Positions 21,064 to 31,843 of a stretch of DNA of 64,000 nt are shown in pieces. A program made the position numbers and the translations under genes. The stretch is from Cercophora sp. LCS_1. Its lineage: Eukaryota; Ascomycota; Sordariomycetes; Sordariales; Lasiosphaeriaceae. The notes below the pieces were generated by a model, which worked only from the letters and a program-made list of their open reading frames with translations, was not told where the DNA came from and did no database searches. The stretch lies in NCBI GenBank assembly GCA_036250225.1, contig JAPZLL010000055.1, positions 63,697-127,696 of the forward strand, in the 5' to 3' direction. How positions within the stretch are numbered: position 1 is the first letter of the stretch; each line of letters opens with the position of its first letter.

Positions 21064-23120
21064 GGTCTGGCGCAGGTGGATGAAGGTGTACCAAGTGTTT
21101 CCTATGGGGATGGGACTCGAAGGGCAAGCAAGCCGCGAATGGCGACGTAAGTACCGAGGAACCTCGACCGCCCACGAAGATAACGCCAGGCACTTTTGTT
21201 TACACTCCCCCCGTCACTAGAAAAGAAAAACAATCTTCTACTCTCGGTCCGTCGGAGTGACGATGGAGAAGAGCATGGCACACCATCTTCAGAGTATCTG
21301 CGATTTGTCAATGACTGCAAACCCCGTTGGCCACGTTCGCCGTCCACGCTGCCCTCGGAGGCGAAACGAAACGGCGCCTCCTCATCCACAACAGTGACCG
21401 CGATATCGACTTCATTTAAAAAACGCCACTGTTGATGCTCACGTCACGTCACTTTATCAATATCGATTCCCTCGGCATGGCCTGGACCTCGCGTATTGAT
21501 TTGAATCTACTTTACAATCCGAAACTGGTGCTTTGCCCTCCTCATCCGAGGATGGCTAATCTAGCGGGTATGCACGATGCTCTTCCCTGGCCAGGCCGTA
21601 ACCGATGACACGACCCTTGTTCTCCGAGTCCAAGTCGCAGTCCCAGACCCAGATTCCCGCTTGCTTCATCGAACAAGCCTTTGTTCCCCTCGGCATTGGT
21701 CTAGTGTCGACCGGCCCGTACCGCCGTGCCCATGGCCTGGCCTGATTACTGTCGTCAAAGTGGTCGCAGCGTAGGCTGGCATACCCTTTTATCGTTTTGG
21801 ATGTGCTCCTAACGGCAGATACGGCGGGTGCCAAGCTGAGAGGGAAGGCATTCCGGGCGGGCTGGCTGCCTGGCTTGAGGTCCCCATGGGTGCTCGTTAT
21901 CAAAAATCTTCATCCTCGCCCTCGACTTGAAACCATTCGAGTGCGGGCTGCGTCTTTCGGAGGGCAGCTCATGCCAGACTGTACTGGACGGCAGTCATTC
22001 ATGCCTGTTCTAGGGCCGTGCATATCACGACTCCGATCGTGGGGCTGTCTCTTTTCCGGGTTTGCCATAGGGCAAAGTCTGACTACTCCGTCGTGGTCCA
22101 TCTTTGCCGGCAAGAGGCCGCCATGACGGGCCGACCTGACGTGGGGGCGTTCCCCAACCGAGCCTCGGCGCTGTCATTTTGACCATCCAGTGCAGCCCCG
22201 GTCCTGTACTGGGCCGCCCGGGAACCCGGATGTATCCCCGGTCCGTAACTGGTGGGGGAGACCCAGCCCTGCACTCATGTCCTGTCACGGCTCTCTGCAT
22301 ATGTCCAAGCTCCGACGGCACCAGCTACGCCGGTAACGGGACGGCAGCAGATGCAGCCGACATAATTACCACATACAATCATTCCAGGGGCTCAATACCC
22401 AAAGTGACTCTTTTGTGGATGGTTATCCTGGGCCATCATCTCAGCATTACTATTTGCTTCGTGGGGCTCATGGGCAAGGGAGCTCGGGTGCGGGACGGAC
22501 AGGATAATAACTCGACGTGGACGGCTCTTTTCAGGTGCCTGGTACTAGTGGATGGCCTATGGGTTTGAGTTCGAGGTCCTATTCACGGGCTACTTTCCTT
22601 TGTAAGTAGGCCTTGTAAATGTGATCGCAATCCTCGATGCGAGGGATGGCTGGGGGACGAATATGACTTGGCCTGTACAAATGCGTGGTGAAAAGTGGCA
22701 GAGGTCTGAGGTTGTATCCTCGCTGAAATCGTGTTTGAGGCTAGGTGCTTTTGTGCGAGCTAACATCGGGCGATTCACATGCCCAAATGATCTTGTGATG
22801 GTTCGAGTTTTTTTTTCTCGCCGCCAACAGTCGAGATGGAAAACCACCTTTGGCAGAGGATTTTGTAGTTTTCATCCGGTCAGACCACCGGGTGCCCCAC
22901 TAAGTATTGTTGATTCACCAGGCACTATTGTCGATTCACCGCAGAGAAAGCGCTCCAATCTCAGATTCGAGCCTGCAAGGGCCATAAATTTCCTTTCTTC
23001 CTTTGCCCTAGAAGCTGGCGAACCTTTCGAGTAGTCCCAACTTGCCTCCGCACAACCAGCCCACATTGAAACAGGAACCATCCGCGCCCCGCGTCTAGCA
23101 CATCAACAACAACATACAAA
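21064..23120. other. Intergenic, no supported gene
   Basis: I find no exon chain with consistent phase or domain. The open frames present are short and have chance-like composition. Confidence 0.4.
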
Positions 23121-23579
23121 ATGGCGTCCTCCAAGAATTCCGCATCGGGTACCTCCAACACGAACAGGCGGAGTGGGTGAGTAACAGCTCCTCGCACACA
23201 CAAGTCTGACACTAACAGCACAAGCCAAACCGAGACATTGTCGCCTCGAACCATGCGTTTCTTATCTCGCTTCTCCCTTATTCGCATCGGCAATACGATC
23301 AACTACGTTTTCGACGGCCCCGAAGAGCGAGTGGGACGGAACGGCCGCTTGACCAACGGTAGAAAATACGCCGAATACCTCCACCAAGCCGGGGGCGGTT
23401 GTGAGTCGGGCGAAAAACAGGGAAAGATTGGGGTTGCCTATTTCGTGCAGGATGTCGATACTTATACGGCAACGCGAACCACATATCTTGGTCGTGGACT
23501 TTGGCACGTTGGTGATCCGGACTCGGGAGTTGAGTACCCGGATCGGCTCGATGGGCGTCATGGGAAGTTGGTCTGGTGA
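23121..23579 (+). CDS. Small orphan protein
   Basis: There are two exons, 23121-23176 and 23219-23579, over a 42-nt intron with a perfect GTGAGT donor and a CTAACAG branch/acceptor, giving 138 aa. The N-terminus is Ser/Asn/Thr-rich (MASSKNSASGTSNTNRRSG). The middle is basic (MRFLSRFSLIRIGN) and the C-terminal part has aromatic and charged residues with a plausible folded composition. There is no signal peptide and no known domain. A further intron starting at GTGAGT near 23400 is possible and would change the C-terminus. Confidence 0.5.
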
Positions 23580-24455
23580 TAGCGAGGTGGGCTGGCATTG
23601 GTGGCTGGGGGTCTCAATGGACGACGGTCGAGGGTTTTGGGATCCTGAACAGAGTACATCTCAGGTTCGCGACTACGTGTCCGGAGGAGGGACTGCAGGT
23701 CGAACAGATAGTCACTAGCTCTATGAGACCCACGGTTATCTATTGTTGATGGCGATGGTCTAGGGTGTGCTGCCTTTGGTGACTCAGTACGAGTTCAAGG
23801 AGGAATGCGAACCCATCACTGGACTCGATTATATCGACCGCCCCTTGCACGAGTGAAGGAAATGGGTTTTCCGAAGTATAACTACTAGATTTCGCATTTA
23901 GCTAATTTGGATTGGATAAAGGAAATACCCGCACTAAGTTGGTAATTCTACTTGCCTGATAATGAGTGCGATTGAGCACTCAACTAACAGCTCATGAGCC
24001 GGGTCTACGAGTTAGGATGACTGTCATCATGGAGTTTCAACTCAGCGCAAACCGAAACCAGAGGGCGAACTCAATCGTGTAACATGATGCAATCGCTCAA
24101 GACTCGGAGCATGCATCATGACTTTGCCTGTGCCAAGGATGAGGCATAAAAGCCGGGTTATCTCTGAGAGCAGCGACTGTTGTCGTCTTCATTGGCGCAC
24201 CGAACAACGACCAGGAGCCCACAGTTTTCAAAAAGGCAGATAAATTAGCTCCTCAATTCTGAGAGCTGCATTAATTCATTCATGGATAGAAAAATGCCTG
24301 GACCTTCCAGAGAGCCCTTGGCTCTCCTGCCAGGCGGTACTTCAGCTTGGGCAGGCGGTCCGCACACAAGCTACACAGCCCCTGACAGCCCCCCGAGTAG
24401 CGATGATGGATAAACCGACGACGAATTCTCGGTATCCATGCAGTGAATTGCCTCG
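23580..24455. other. Intergenic, no gene seen
   Basis: The stretch has frequent stops in all frames. I see no RNA gene and no repeat structure. Confidence 0.35.
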
Positions 24456-25150
24456 ATGACTCGCGGTTTTGACAGGAGATTCCGAAGTCGCGGCTACCGA
24501 CCCATTTCTCGCGACAGGACGTAAGCGGATTTCTCACGACAAACACAACCCATCTACTGATCAAGCACAGAGATAGCAGCATCCGCTCGCGTGCGCCCTC
24601 GCCAGAATCAACCGCCGGTACTGAGCTCTTGGCCCCTGGCGTCCCTGCCTGGTACGGCTTTTCCCACATCTCCGAGGCTGACACGGGTCAAGCTTTCGAC
24701 AACGACAACGACAACGACATTGAGTCGTATTACGCCGGCTCTACCTTCCGGGACTCAGACTCTGGCTCAAGACCCGGTTCAAACTCAAACTCAAACCCAG
24801 ACCCAGACCCAGACCAATACGCCGTCCGCCCTTTCTACACTCCTGGCGGACGCTCGAGGCCGCCAACACCTGAGTATCCTTTTTCCAGATCCCCGAGTAC
24901 TCCAAGCTTGTGCTCTGACACCTCGTCGTCGCCGATTGAGACTATTGGAGCGGTGATGGAAGATTATTGGGATCGGATTCACGAACCGAGCGTGACCCGG
25001 GTCCGGGCTGCTGATAGTCTACCACCGGAGAACACTCGGCCAACCGCGGTTGTGACCTCATTCGCCGATGCTTTCTCGTCGCCGACTGAGAGCCTCATTG
25101 CTGCGGACGAATTGGCTGAGACTCTTCAACCGAATAGAGCCCATCGCTGA
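24456..25150 (+). CDS. Low-complexity orphan protein
   Basis: There are two exons, 24456-24520 and 24571-25150, over a 50-nt intron (GTAAGC..CACAG, phase 2), giving 214 aa. Removing the intron joins an Arg/Ser-rich N-terminus (MTRGFDRRFRSRGYRPISRD) to the main frame, which otherwise lacks an ATG. Exon 2 carries two short repeats, NDNDND near residue 55 and SNSNSNPDPDPD near 80, encoded by AAC-GAC and CCA-GAC repeats, and then Ser/Pro-rich sequence. There is no signal peptide, no membrane segment and no known domain. It looks intrinsically disordered; a nuclear role is only a guess. Confidence 0.6.
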
Positions 25151-25616
25151 ACGTCGGCGGTGGGTAGAGGCTCGATTGTGGACGGTGAGCACGCGTATCT
25201 ATCGGCGTGAGCAGCCTGTCACCGGCGACGGAGGATATAGGTGTTGAATTTGGTTCTTTCGAGCACCCCGACGAGACCCCCAAGTCGTGATGCTGGTAGT
25301 TTGAAGTTAGCCCATTTACAATCGTCTGCCAAGCGTCGCACTTCTAGTCGCTGCCCGGAGTTGACGGCAATCTATGAGGCGGTATTTCTGTGCGACTGGT
25401 GCTGCGCCTCCCTCGCGGATGGAGAAAGCATCAAGCTTACAAATTCACATTTGTGAGTTTCGGTGGCACGCAAGCATCCGAGGGATAGTTCATTGGTCAC
25501 GCATCGGGCCGCGGGGTTTACCCGCAAAACCCTCAGAGTACCCCAGCTGCGTCAGGGAAGTCGGTGCCTTCCTCCAAGTTCATCAACAGAACCAATCTGC
25601 GGCTAGGTCTCGAACC
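25151..25616. other. Short intergenic stretch
   Basis: This is the upstream flank of the ubiquitin-like-domain gene at 25617. An open frame runs into that gene from 25374, but I prefer the ATG at 25617 because the family N-terminus starts there. Confidence 0.35.
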
Positions 25617-27338
25617 ATGTCAATCACATTCGGCTCCGTGGGTGACATCATCTCGGTCAGTCTTTTAGCCAAAGACCTGATCACGGCACTATCAAGCGCC
25701 AAGGGCTCCAGCGCGGAATACCGGGCCATCACGCGCGAGCTTCATTTCCTCGACCAGGCCCTGCTAAAGGTGGAAAGTCTGGCGCGGACGACGCAATGCT
25801 GTGAAGTCCAGGCCCTTCGACAAACTGCAGCTCAAACTGTCGAAAGGTGCCGCACATCCATCAAAGAGTTTCTCGAAAAGATCCGAAAATACGACCAGTG
25901 CCTTGCCAACACTGGTGGCGGGAGTGTTCTCAAGGACGCTGCAAGAAAGGCTCAGTGGAAAGTATGCAATAAGCAAGAGGAGATTGAGAAGTTTCGTGTC
26001 GAATTGACCGGGTACACCGACTCACTGAGCCTGATTTTGGCGACAATCGGCTTGTAAGCAGCCATGTTTTTCTCCAACTTGGATTCTCAAAAACTAACAT
26101 GCTGGGTCTAGGGAGTCGCTCGAGATCACGTCTGCCAAGTCCGAGTCAATCTTGGACACACATGCCAAAAAGGCCGAGAGTGCATGGAAAGAATGCAACA
26201 CTGGCCTTCGAGAGATACAGGATCGCATGGCGAAAAACACCGAGGAGATCTGCAAGAGAAATAGCCTCGGGAAACGACTTTTCGGTCGGGTTGAGTGGGT
26301 TGGAAGCCTCTGTGGAACCCTCAAGGAGATGCTATGTTGCGTGATTGCCGGAAATTGCCTGCTGTATCAGGAGTTGCTGTGTCTGAAACGTATTCTATGT
26401 GCGCCTAGGGGCTTTTCTCTCACTGGTGGCGAAGAGCCGGTCATATTCGAGGATGCCTGCGGTGCCGTGGTCCCGATTCATTTGTCCCTTGTCGACTCCT
26501 GGTTTGTGTTCCAGGCCGTCATGGAGAGCCGTTTTCGGGGACGACCGGGGCTATCCAAGCTTCGGCGCCAGGAATACGGGCTGCGAGAACAGGGAACAGA
26601 CCGACAGATTCCGCTTTCTGGAGACATCCGACGGGCCATGATTCCGGGCACGACAGTTGTGCAGGAGATACTTTTCGAGGATTATGACAACCCTGTGGAC
26701 AGCGGGTTGATGACCACTTGCCCCTTCTGTCATGGAGAACAGCCAAGCAACGACGACACGGGCCCTAGACGGTGGTGCGTATTCCTTCCCTCAGTTTGGC
26801 ACGCAAACTAATATGTACCGCAGCTCCAGATGTAGCAGATTCTTTCGCCGAGAGGCGCAGTCAGCCACACATTCGATCAACCTACTTGAATCGGAAAAGT
26901 CGACAAACGAAACAATCTCGACAAAGAGAAAACGAGGAGAGAATGAGAGGAGATTTTCTGTTTCCGACCTTGATCTCTATCAATGCTCCAGGAGGATTTG
27001 CATTGTCGCGCGCGAGGACAAAGACTCCGGTATGGCTGCGGCCGCCTCTGTCGACGCTGTCTTGAACAACGGCGACCCACCTCCCCAGCAGCTGCTCACA
27101 TGCAACAACATATGGTACGATACCTCTCCCACCGAGTTTATAGGTTTTTCTAACACGACAAAGGGAGAGACTTCAACAATGCCCCATGGTCCAGAGCGGG
27201 GACTTTGACTTGGACGGACTCTGTTCTGATCTACAGGAGAAGGCAAAATGCTCGGGTGCAGGAGCTGTTGTCGCCGAGGACGATTTTCAACTCATCATGA
27301 ACAAATACCTGAGCCCCAGGCAGGAGGGCAGTTCGTAA
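25617..27338 (+). CDS. Fungal ubiquitin-like-domain protein with STAND-type N-terminus and zinc-binding cysteines
   Basis: There are four exons: 25617-26053, 26112-26774, 26824-27114 and 27164-27338, with introns of 58, 49 and 49 nt, giving 521 aa. The N-terminus (FGSVGDIISVSLLAKDLITAL, followed by helices) matches the helical domain found at the start of many fungal STAND/NLR-like proteins. A coiled stretch covers about 150-200. Residues about 253-335 (PVIFEDACGAVVPIHLSLVD, then FRGRPG) match the fungal ubiquitin-like domain usually placed next to it. A CPFC pair at 349-352 and a CSRC pair at about 366-369 form a likely zinc site that only appears across the second splice joint. No NACHT ATPase follows, so this is a stand-alone adaptor-like form. 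A role in nonself recognition or stress signalling is inferred from the family. Confidence 0.75.
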
Positions 27339-27500
27339 TATCGCCCAGGCATCTCGGCTTACGAAGGCTCAAAAACTGGATCTTGTCGCCGTCGGCGTTA
27401 AACCAGGCTACCACCTGTGGACTTGACGTTGCAAAAGACTAGCTATCTTTCGAGTTAGCTTTAAACGGAAAGACAAGCGCGGGAATCAGCACGACGAAGT

Positions 27501-27914
27501 TCATTTTGGCGGTTTATTTAGCGGTCTGAGGGTTGATACTTTGGTGAGGCTCAGCTCTCTGTATTGGAGTGGTGTTGGTTGGAGGTAATCAGTTGGAAGA
27601 GAGGTAGAGAACCGCAGGTCGTTCAAAAGCCCCTCGGCTGTTAAAAAGTGTCCAGTCTCTGGATAATAGCGTCTGATAGAGGCGCCAGCAAATATCATAA
27701 TAGAGGGTACTGGGAGAATAGTATTGAGCGAGATTGTATTAATACCAAAAGCAATAAAAGATTCACTGTTTGTGAATGGAGGCATTTCAGGAGGAGGGTT
27801 AAGATACGATGAAAGATATCCGTAATTGTGTCCTTGAGAGGGTGGTTCTTGGAAAAATTTGGTGGTGTCAAAGTTACGCCATAAATTGCCATGCTCGTTT
27901 TTCTTCCATCCCAT
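27501..27914 (-). CDS. Doubtful small ORF
   Basis: An ATG-started frame of 137 codons (MGWKKNEHGNLWRNF) has an even amino-acid composition, but there is no known domain and no homologue that I recognise. A splice variant starting at 27994 and using GTACCT..CAAG would remove its first part. It may be a small orphan gene or chance. Confidence 0.22.
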   Translation of the reverse strand: MGWKKNEHGNLWRNFDTTKFFQEPPSQGHNYGYLSSYLNPPPEMPPFTNSESFIAFGINTISLNTILPVPSIMIFAGASIRRYYPETGHFLTAEGLLNDLRFSTSLPTDYLQPTPLQYRELSLTKVSTLRPLNKPPK

Positions 27915-28056
27915 GTAGGTACCGAGACAAACAGAGGCGTTTTGTGCACATGAGCGCTACCCGCACCGACTTCGTCGCGTTTCAAAGTCGTCATCGGTTC
28001 TTTATCTGTATCAATCTACCTGATATATGAGGAAATGATATCTCAGTTCCCAACCA

Positions 28057-29452
28057 TCAAACATGTGGAATTCCAACCGTCCACGTGGTTGAGTAGACTT
28101 CAGGCGAGATATAATACAAAGACCTGAAAGCTTCAACAATGAGAAACAGGCGTAAGAGAGCGAGCAGTAGGATGTTGAAATAGTTGAGATACACGGCTAT
28201 CCTAGCCGTAGTATCGTTGCGACGAAGTACCCTGTCGATGAAATACTCATAAGCAACCATCAGAAGCGGGAGTATGGCTGTGACAATAGACGATCCCCTC
28301 CAGATTAAAAGCTCCGGGTAGATGGGAAACGGGGAGTTCCATGCAAGCAAATGTGCCCCTCCCGAGATCGCAGAGCCAAAGCCGATTCCCAACGACATCA
28401 AGTATATTTCGGTGTCTACAGGTTGAAAAGTGGGTCGACCCGAGGCTCGGGAGTTCGGCTCCTCCAAAAGCTTCTTCCTCCAGATACGAGGAATGGCGTT
28501 ATTGGAAGTTGAGATGCACGCCATGTTGAAGTCTCCAGTCCAATATAGGACAGAACGGAGTGAGGCCAACTTCTCAATATGCTCGGCAGAGGTGCAGATT
28601 TCCGAGTCAAGGTATATTGGTGTCGAGACGTCCTTTGGGTGGCTAAGTAATAATAGAAACATCACAACGGCGCATATGGCGAAAGATAGAGTCATAACTT
28701 CGAGAGGCGAGGAAGGCTTGTGGTTTATGGTTCGAACCAAGAGTTCAACGGCGAACCATGAGACCTGGAGAAGAGCCAAAACTTTGACGAGCGGATCCGT
28801 CTTGCTCCTGTCCATAATCTCGTCAACTGTCACGTCCGGAAGACGTGTTATGAGCTGCATTTTTCTCGCCTGAATGAGCTGACAACTGCTGAGCACCCAA
28901 GTATTGCCGCCAAGTTGGCATCGGAGTTGTGCGTCGTCCTCGGGTACTTGTAGCGTGAGAGGCGTGTGAATCCCGTGTGGTTTCCACGCCGTCTGACCAT
29001 ATCTGCGTTCGTATTTTCCAAGGTCGTGGCTGAGGTCCCAGGCGTTATACAACTTGGCGTTCGGGTCTTGGCCAAGCGCGTCATGACGAAAGCGGAGAAC
29101 GAACCCCCCCATGTCAGCGAAAAAGGTATGAGTTATGCTCCAAGGAGTACCGTCGTCCTTGGCAAAGTCGGATAGGTGTTTTGAGTTACACCTAGCCACC
29201 CAGTAACTTAAGGCGGCTTTGCCGAACAGTCCCTCGGGGAGCACGAGCATGAGGAGCGTCCACTTCAGCTTGGTGAAGAATTGCTTCAGATCACGCTGAA
29301 GCCTCTGGCTTTGCGTCTGCGGTTGAAATTGGGGCGGCACATTGAGGTGGAGAACGGACCAGCTGCACAGTAGCAGCGTTGAAAGGCAGCTCTATACAAT
29401 GCCAAGAGTCGAGCGGGTGCTGGGGCCGGTTACAAAGGCTGGCGCGGAGGTG
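28057..29452 (-). pseudogene. Polytopic fungal membrane protein, probably disrupted at the N-terminus
   Basis: About 428 codons are open from 29340 to 28057 with no intron. They encode HLNVPPQ, LPEGLFGKA, the conserved WSITHTFFADMGGF, then hydrophobic segments, HLLAWNSPFP and the C-terminal motif RLFLIVEAF. The same landmarks are found in the intact paralogue at 52824-55107. The frame has no usable ATG upstream. The conserved N-terminal block continues (PSTRSTLGIV, then SCLSTLLLCSWSVLHLNV) but is interrupted by TAG at 29394-29392, exactly where the family normally has Trp. TGG to TAG is a CpA-to-TpA change on the other strand. An intron ending at that TAG cannot be fully excluded. Function of the family is unknown. 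Confidence 0.65.
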
Positions 29453-29842
29453 GGGAGCGTGCAGTTGGAAAAGAAGGTGATTATTTCGTTTCGAGGGGAC
29501 GAGTGGTGGACCAAAGGTATTGCATTTGTGAAATTGAACAGAGGGAATATATGCTGGGTTCCGTGCTGAATGGCCTCGCGGGGTCGGGCACAAGCGTGCG
29601 GCAGCCCTACCACATGGCCCAGTTCAATCGGTCCAGGTATTTGCAGCTAACGACGCACATGCAGGTGTCCGGTCCCACGAGCCTCACTTGCAGCAAAGCA
29701 ACACCACCTTCAGGGAAACTCAGGATCCAGTATCCGCCTGAATACCCCAGTTTTCATCTGTGGCAGTCATCCATCTTCTCATCTTCCAGTCCTTTGTCTA
29801 TACCCATCATAGCATAAATCCACTGGCTCCTAAACCATTCGA

Positions 29843-30176
29843 TCAACCATCGATTAACTGAACCCTCTCACCCTTGTCATTGACGACAGCGCCATCGACA
29901 ATCTGGGTAGCGCAGCAAGCCAACCACTGCACAAAAGGAGACATCAGCAATGCTCAAACCAACAAAAGATGAAGGGAATCATACAGGTCAACCGCCAGCA
30001 CCAGCGCACGAGGGATCAATCAAGCCGTCGACGTTGTAACAGGCGACGCAGCCAATCTGGCAGCACAGAACCTCTGTCTCGGGAGAGGTGACGTTCATGT
30101 CTGTGCTGGCGGTATCAACATCGACGGGGATGCCGGTAGCGAGCCCAACGAGGGCGAGGATGATGATGAAGAGCAT
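29843..30176 (-). pseudogene. Small secreted cysteine-rich protein (SSP2), paralogue of SSP1 with an internal stop
   Basis: The exons are 30176-29985 and 29926-29843, over a 58-nt intron (GTATGA..GTGCAG). The signal peptide MLFIIILALVGLATG is followed by IPVD, exactly as in SSP1, and then CC-x3-C-x2-CY. After the intron comes WLACCATQIVDGAVV, matching SSP1's WISCCATAVVNGTVV. However, codon 63 is TGA (29990-29988), one codon before the splice site, where SSP1 has TGG (Trp). If the stop is real the product is 62 aa and loses the last CC pair. Readthrough or strain-level variation is possible. Confidence 0.7.
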
Positions 30177-30578
30177 GTTGATGTCGGAGTCTGACAGTAG
30201 CTAGAGGTAGTTGGTGCCAAGGCCGAAAGGGGACAAAGGTCGAGTCGAGGACTAAAGTTGGCTGTGGAAAATGGAAAGTGAGGTAAAAAGTAGAGGAAAG
30301 GAAAACTATTTATCTTACCGCTCCATGATCCGATTATCGTCTGATGTTTAGTTCCAAGCGCCGGCCAGTGGGTAATTTTCCCATTGAATGGAAATGCGGC
30401 GAGTGTGAAATTGGGATGATGGCACTTTGGCGTTTTGAGGCTTCAAAGGAAGGTTGATCCGAGGTACGTCGGTTTGGTCCGATTTCAACCTTTGTCACCG
30501 TTCACCCGGTACCTCGTGCCACATACCTGTGTTTGCTTCAAATGGGTCTTGCGAAAGCTTTAGTTTTTTGTTTCAACT
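30177..30578. other. Intergenic, no gene seen
   Basis: This is the upstream flank of SSP2 and the 3' flank of the SGNH hydrolase. An AT-rich GATAAATAG element about 130 bp before the SSP2 start could be a core promoter, but this is weak. Confidence 0.3.
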
Positions 30579-31541
30579 TTACATCCCAGTAACACGAAGG
30601 AGGGGATTATCCCACACCCCTAGTCCCAATGCCACCATACCGGTACAACCAACAACGACCAGAGTTTGCGTCAGGAACCGTGTAAGTGATCCCTCAGCTC
30701 TCGACGCCAAACTCGTCACTGAAACACCCATAGCTGCCCTCTGAACCCCCGCAGTACTATTTCCTGCGTCTCCATCAAAAGGAATTCCATTCTCAACCGG
30801 CGGCACCACAAATCCCCTCTGGACCGCCTCCCTCACACCCTGTTCCCAAACCCTCGCCATCTTCGCATATCCCACATCGTTAGGATGCCTCGTGTCAAAC
30901 AAATCTGCCGTAGTCGGTCCCTCCTCGCTTCTCATATCAACCAACACAAACTTCCTTCCCTGCCCCTCAAACCCCTTCCTCACAACCTGATACTGCCGAT
31001 TGACGTCAACCCGACAAGCATCCTGCTCCGGAATCTTATTCTCCAACAATGTCGCCATGATAACCGTCACACCTTCACTCAATGCAAACAACTCATCAAT
31101 CAGGGCCGTCATGTTTCTCCCAGCATCAGGAACCGGATTCCCGGAATTGCAATTATTCGTCCCAGCCTCGACGAGAATCACATTCGGCTTGAACATGGGC
31201 GTGGCAATACGCGCTGCATCGGCGATTTGGGCCATGACAAAACCAGATGTTGCTTCGACCTGGTTGTCGACGAAATCGCCATTGCTGTTGCGTCCGACAA
31301 AGTTGACGAGGTGCGGGTCCGGATCGGCGGTCAGGAGAGCGCGGAGGTCTTTGCGATAGGAGGAGCCCGTTGAGGATCCGACGCCAAAGGTTACGGAGGC
31401 GCCGACGGGGAGGATGCGGAGGGGACTCGTCTCAGCGATGGAGGGCGTGGCGAGCGCTGAAGTGTGTTAGCAGGGTTGCAGGTGAAATAGAGGGATGAAA
31501 ATACCTGCGAGGATGAGAGGTGCAATAATTCGGGAGATCAT
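30579..31541 (-). CDS. Secreted SGNH-type esterase (CE3-like)
   Basis: There are two exons, 31541-31505 and 31456-30579, over a 48-nt intron, giving 304 aa. The signal peptide is split by the intron (MISRIIAPLILA then ALATPS). Block I is LPVGASVTFGVGSS with the catalytic Ser at 33. The Gly/Asn of blocks II-III appear in FVGRNSNGDF and EAGTNNCN, and the catalytic Asp and His lie in DTRHPNDVGY. These are the SGNH residues; the layout is closest to carbohydrate esterase family 3. It has a hydrophobic stretch (FLTQTLVVVGCTGMVALGLG) near the C-terminus, so the enzyme may be membrane- or GPI-anchored. It probably removes acetyl groups from polysaccharides or other esters outside the cell. Confidence 0.85.
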
Positions 31542-31843
31542 GTTTTTTTTCTTTCTGTTTTTTGAACACCCCTGAGAGAGTTTCCCAGTCTTGATCCGGC
31601 GCGTGTGGAGAGATTGACGTTGTTGAGGTGAGGAGCAGACGGGCGCTCGTGGCTCGACGTGGCTAAATTCCCTCCACCCATGGCTGGTATCAGATCCAGC
31701 AAAGTGTTTCACTTAGATTGCGCACAAACCTTCCATTGTTTGGTGGTCTTCTTCTTGAGCGCTCAGCTCCAGTCTTCCACAATTGTTGAAGCAGGCGATT
31801 AGGACGCAAAGTTAACGGGGCAATGGACGGACAGGCTAGAAGA

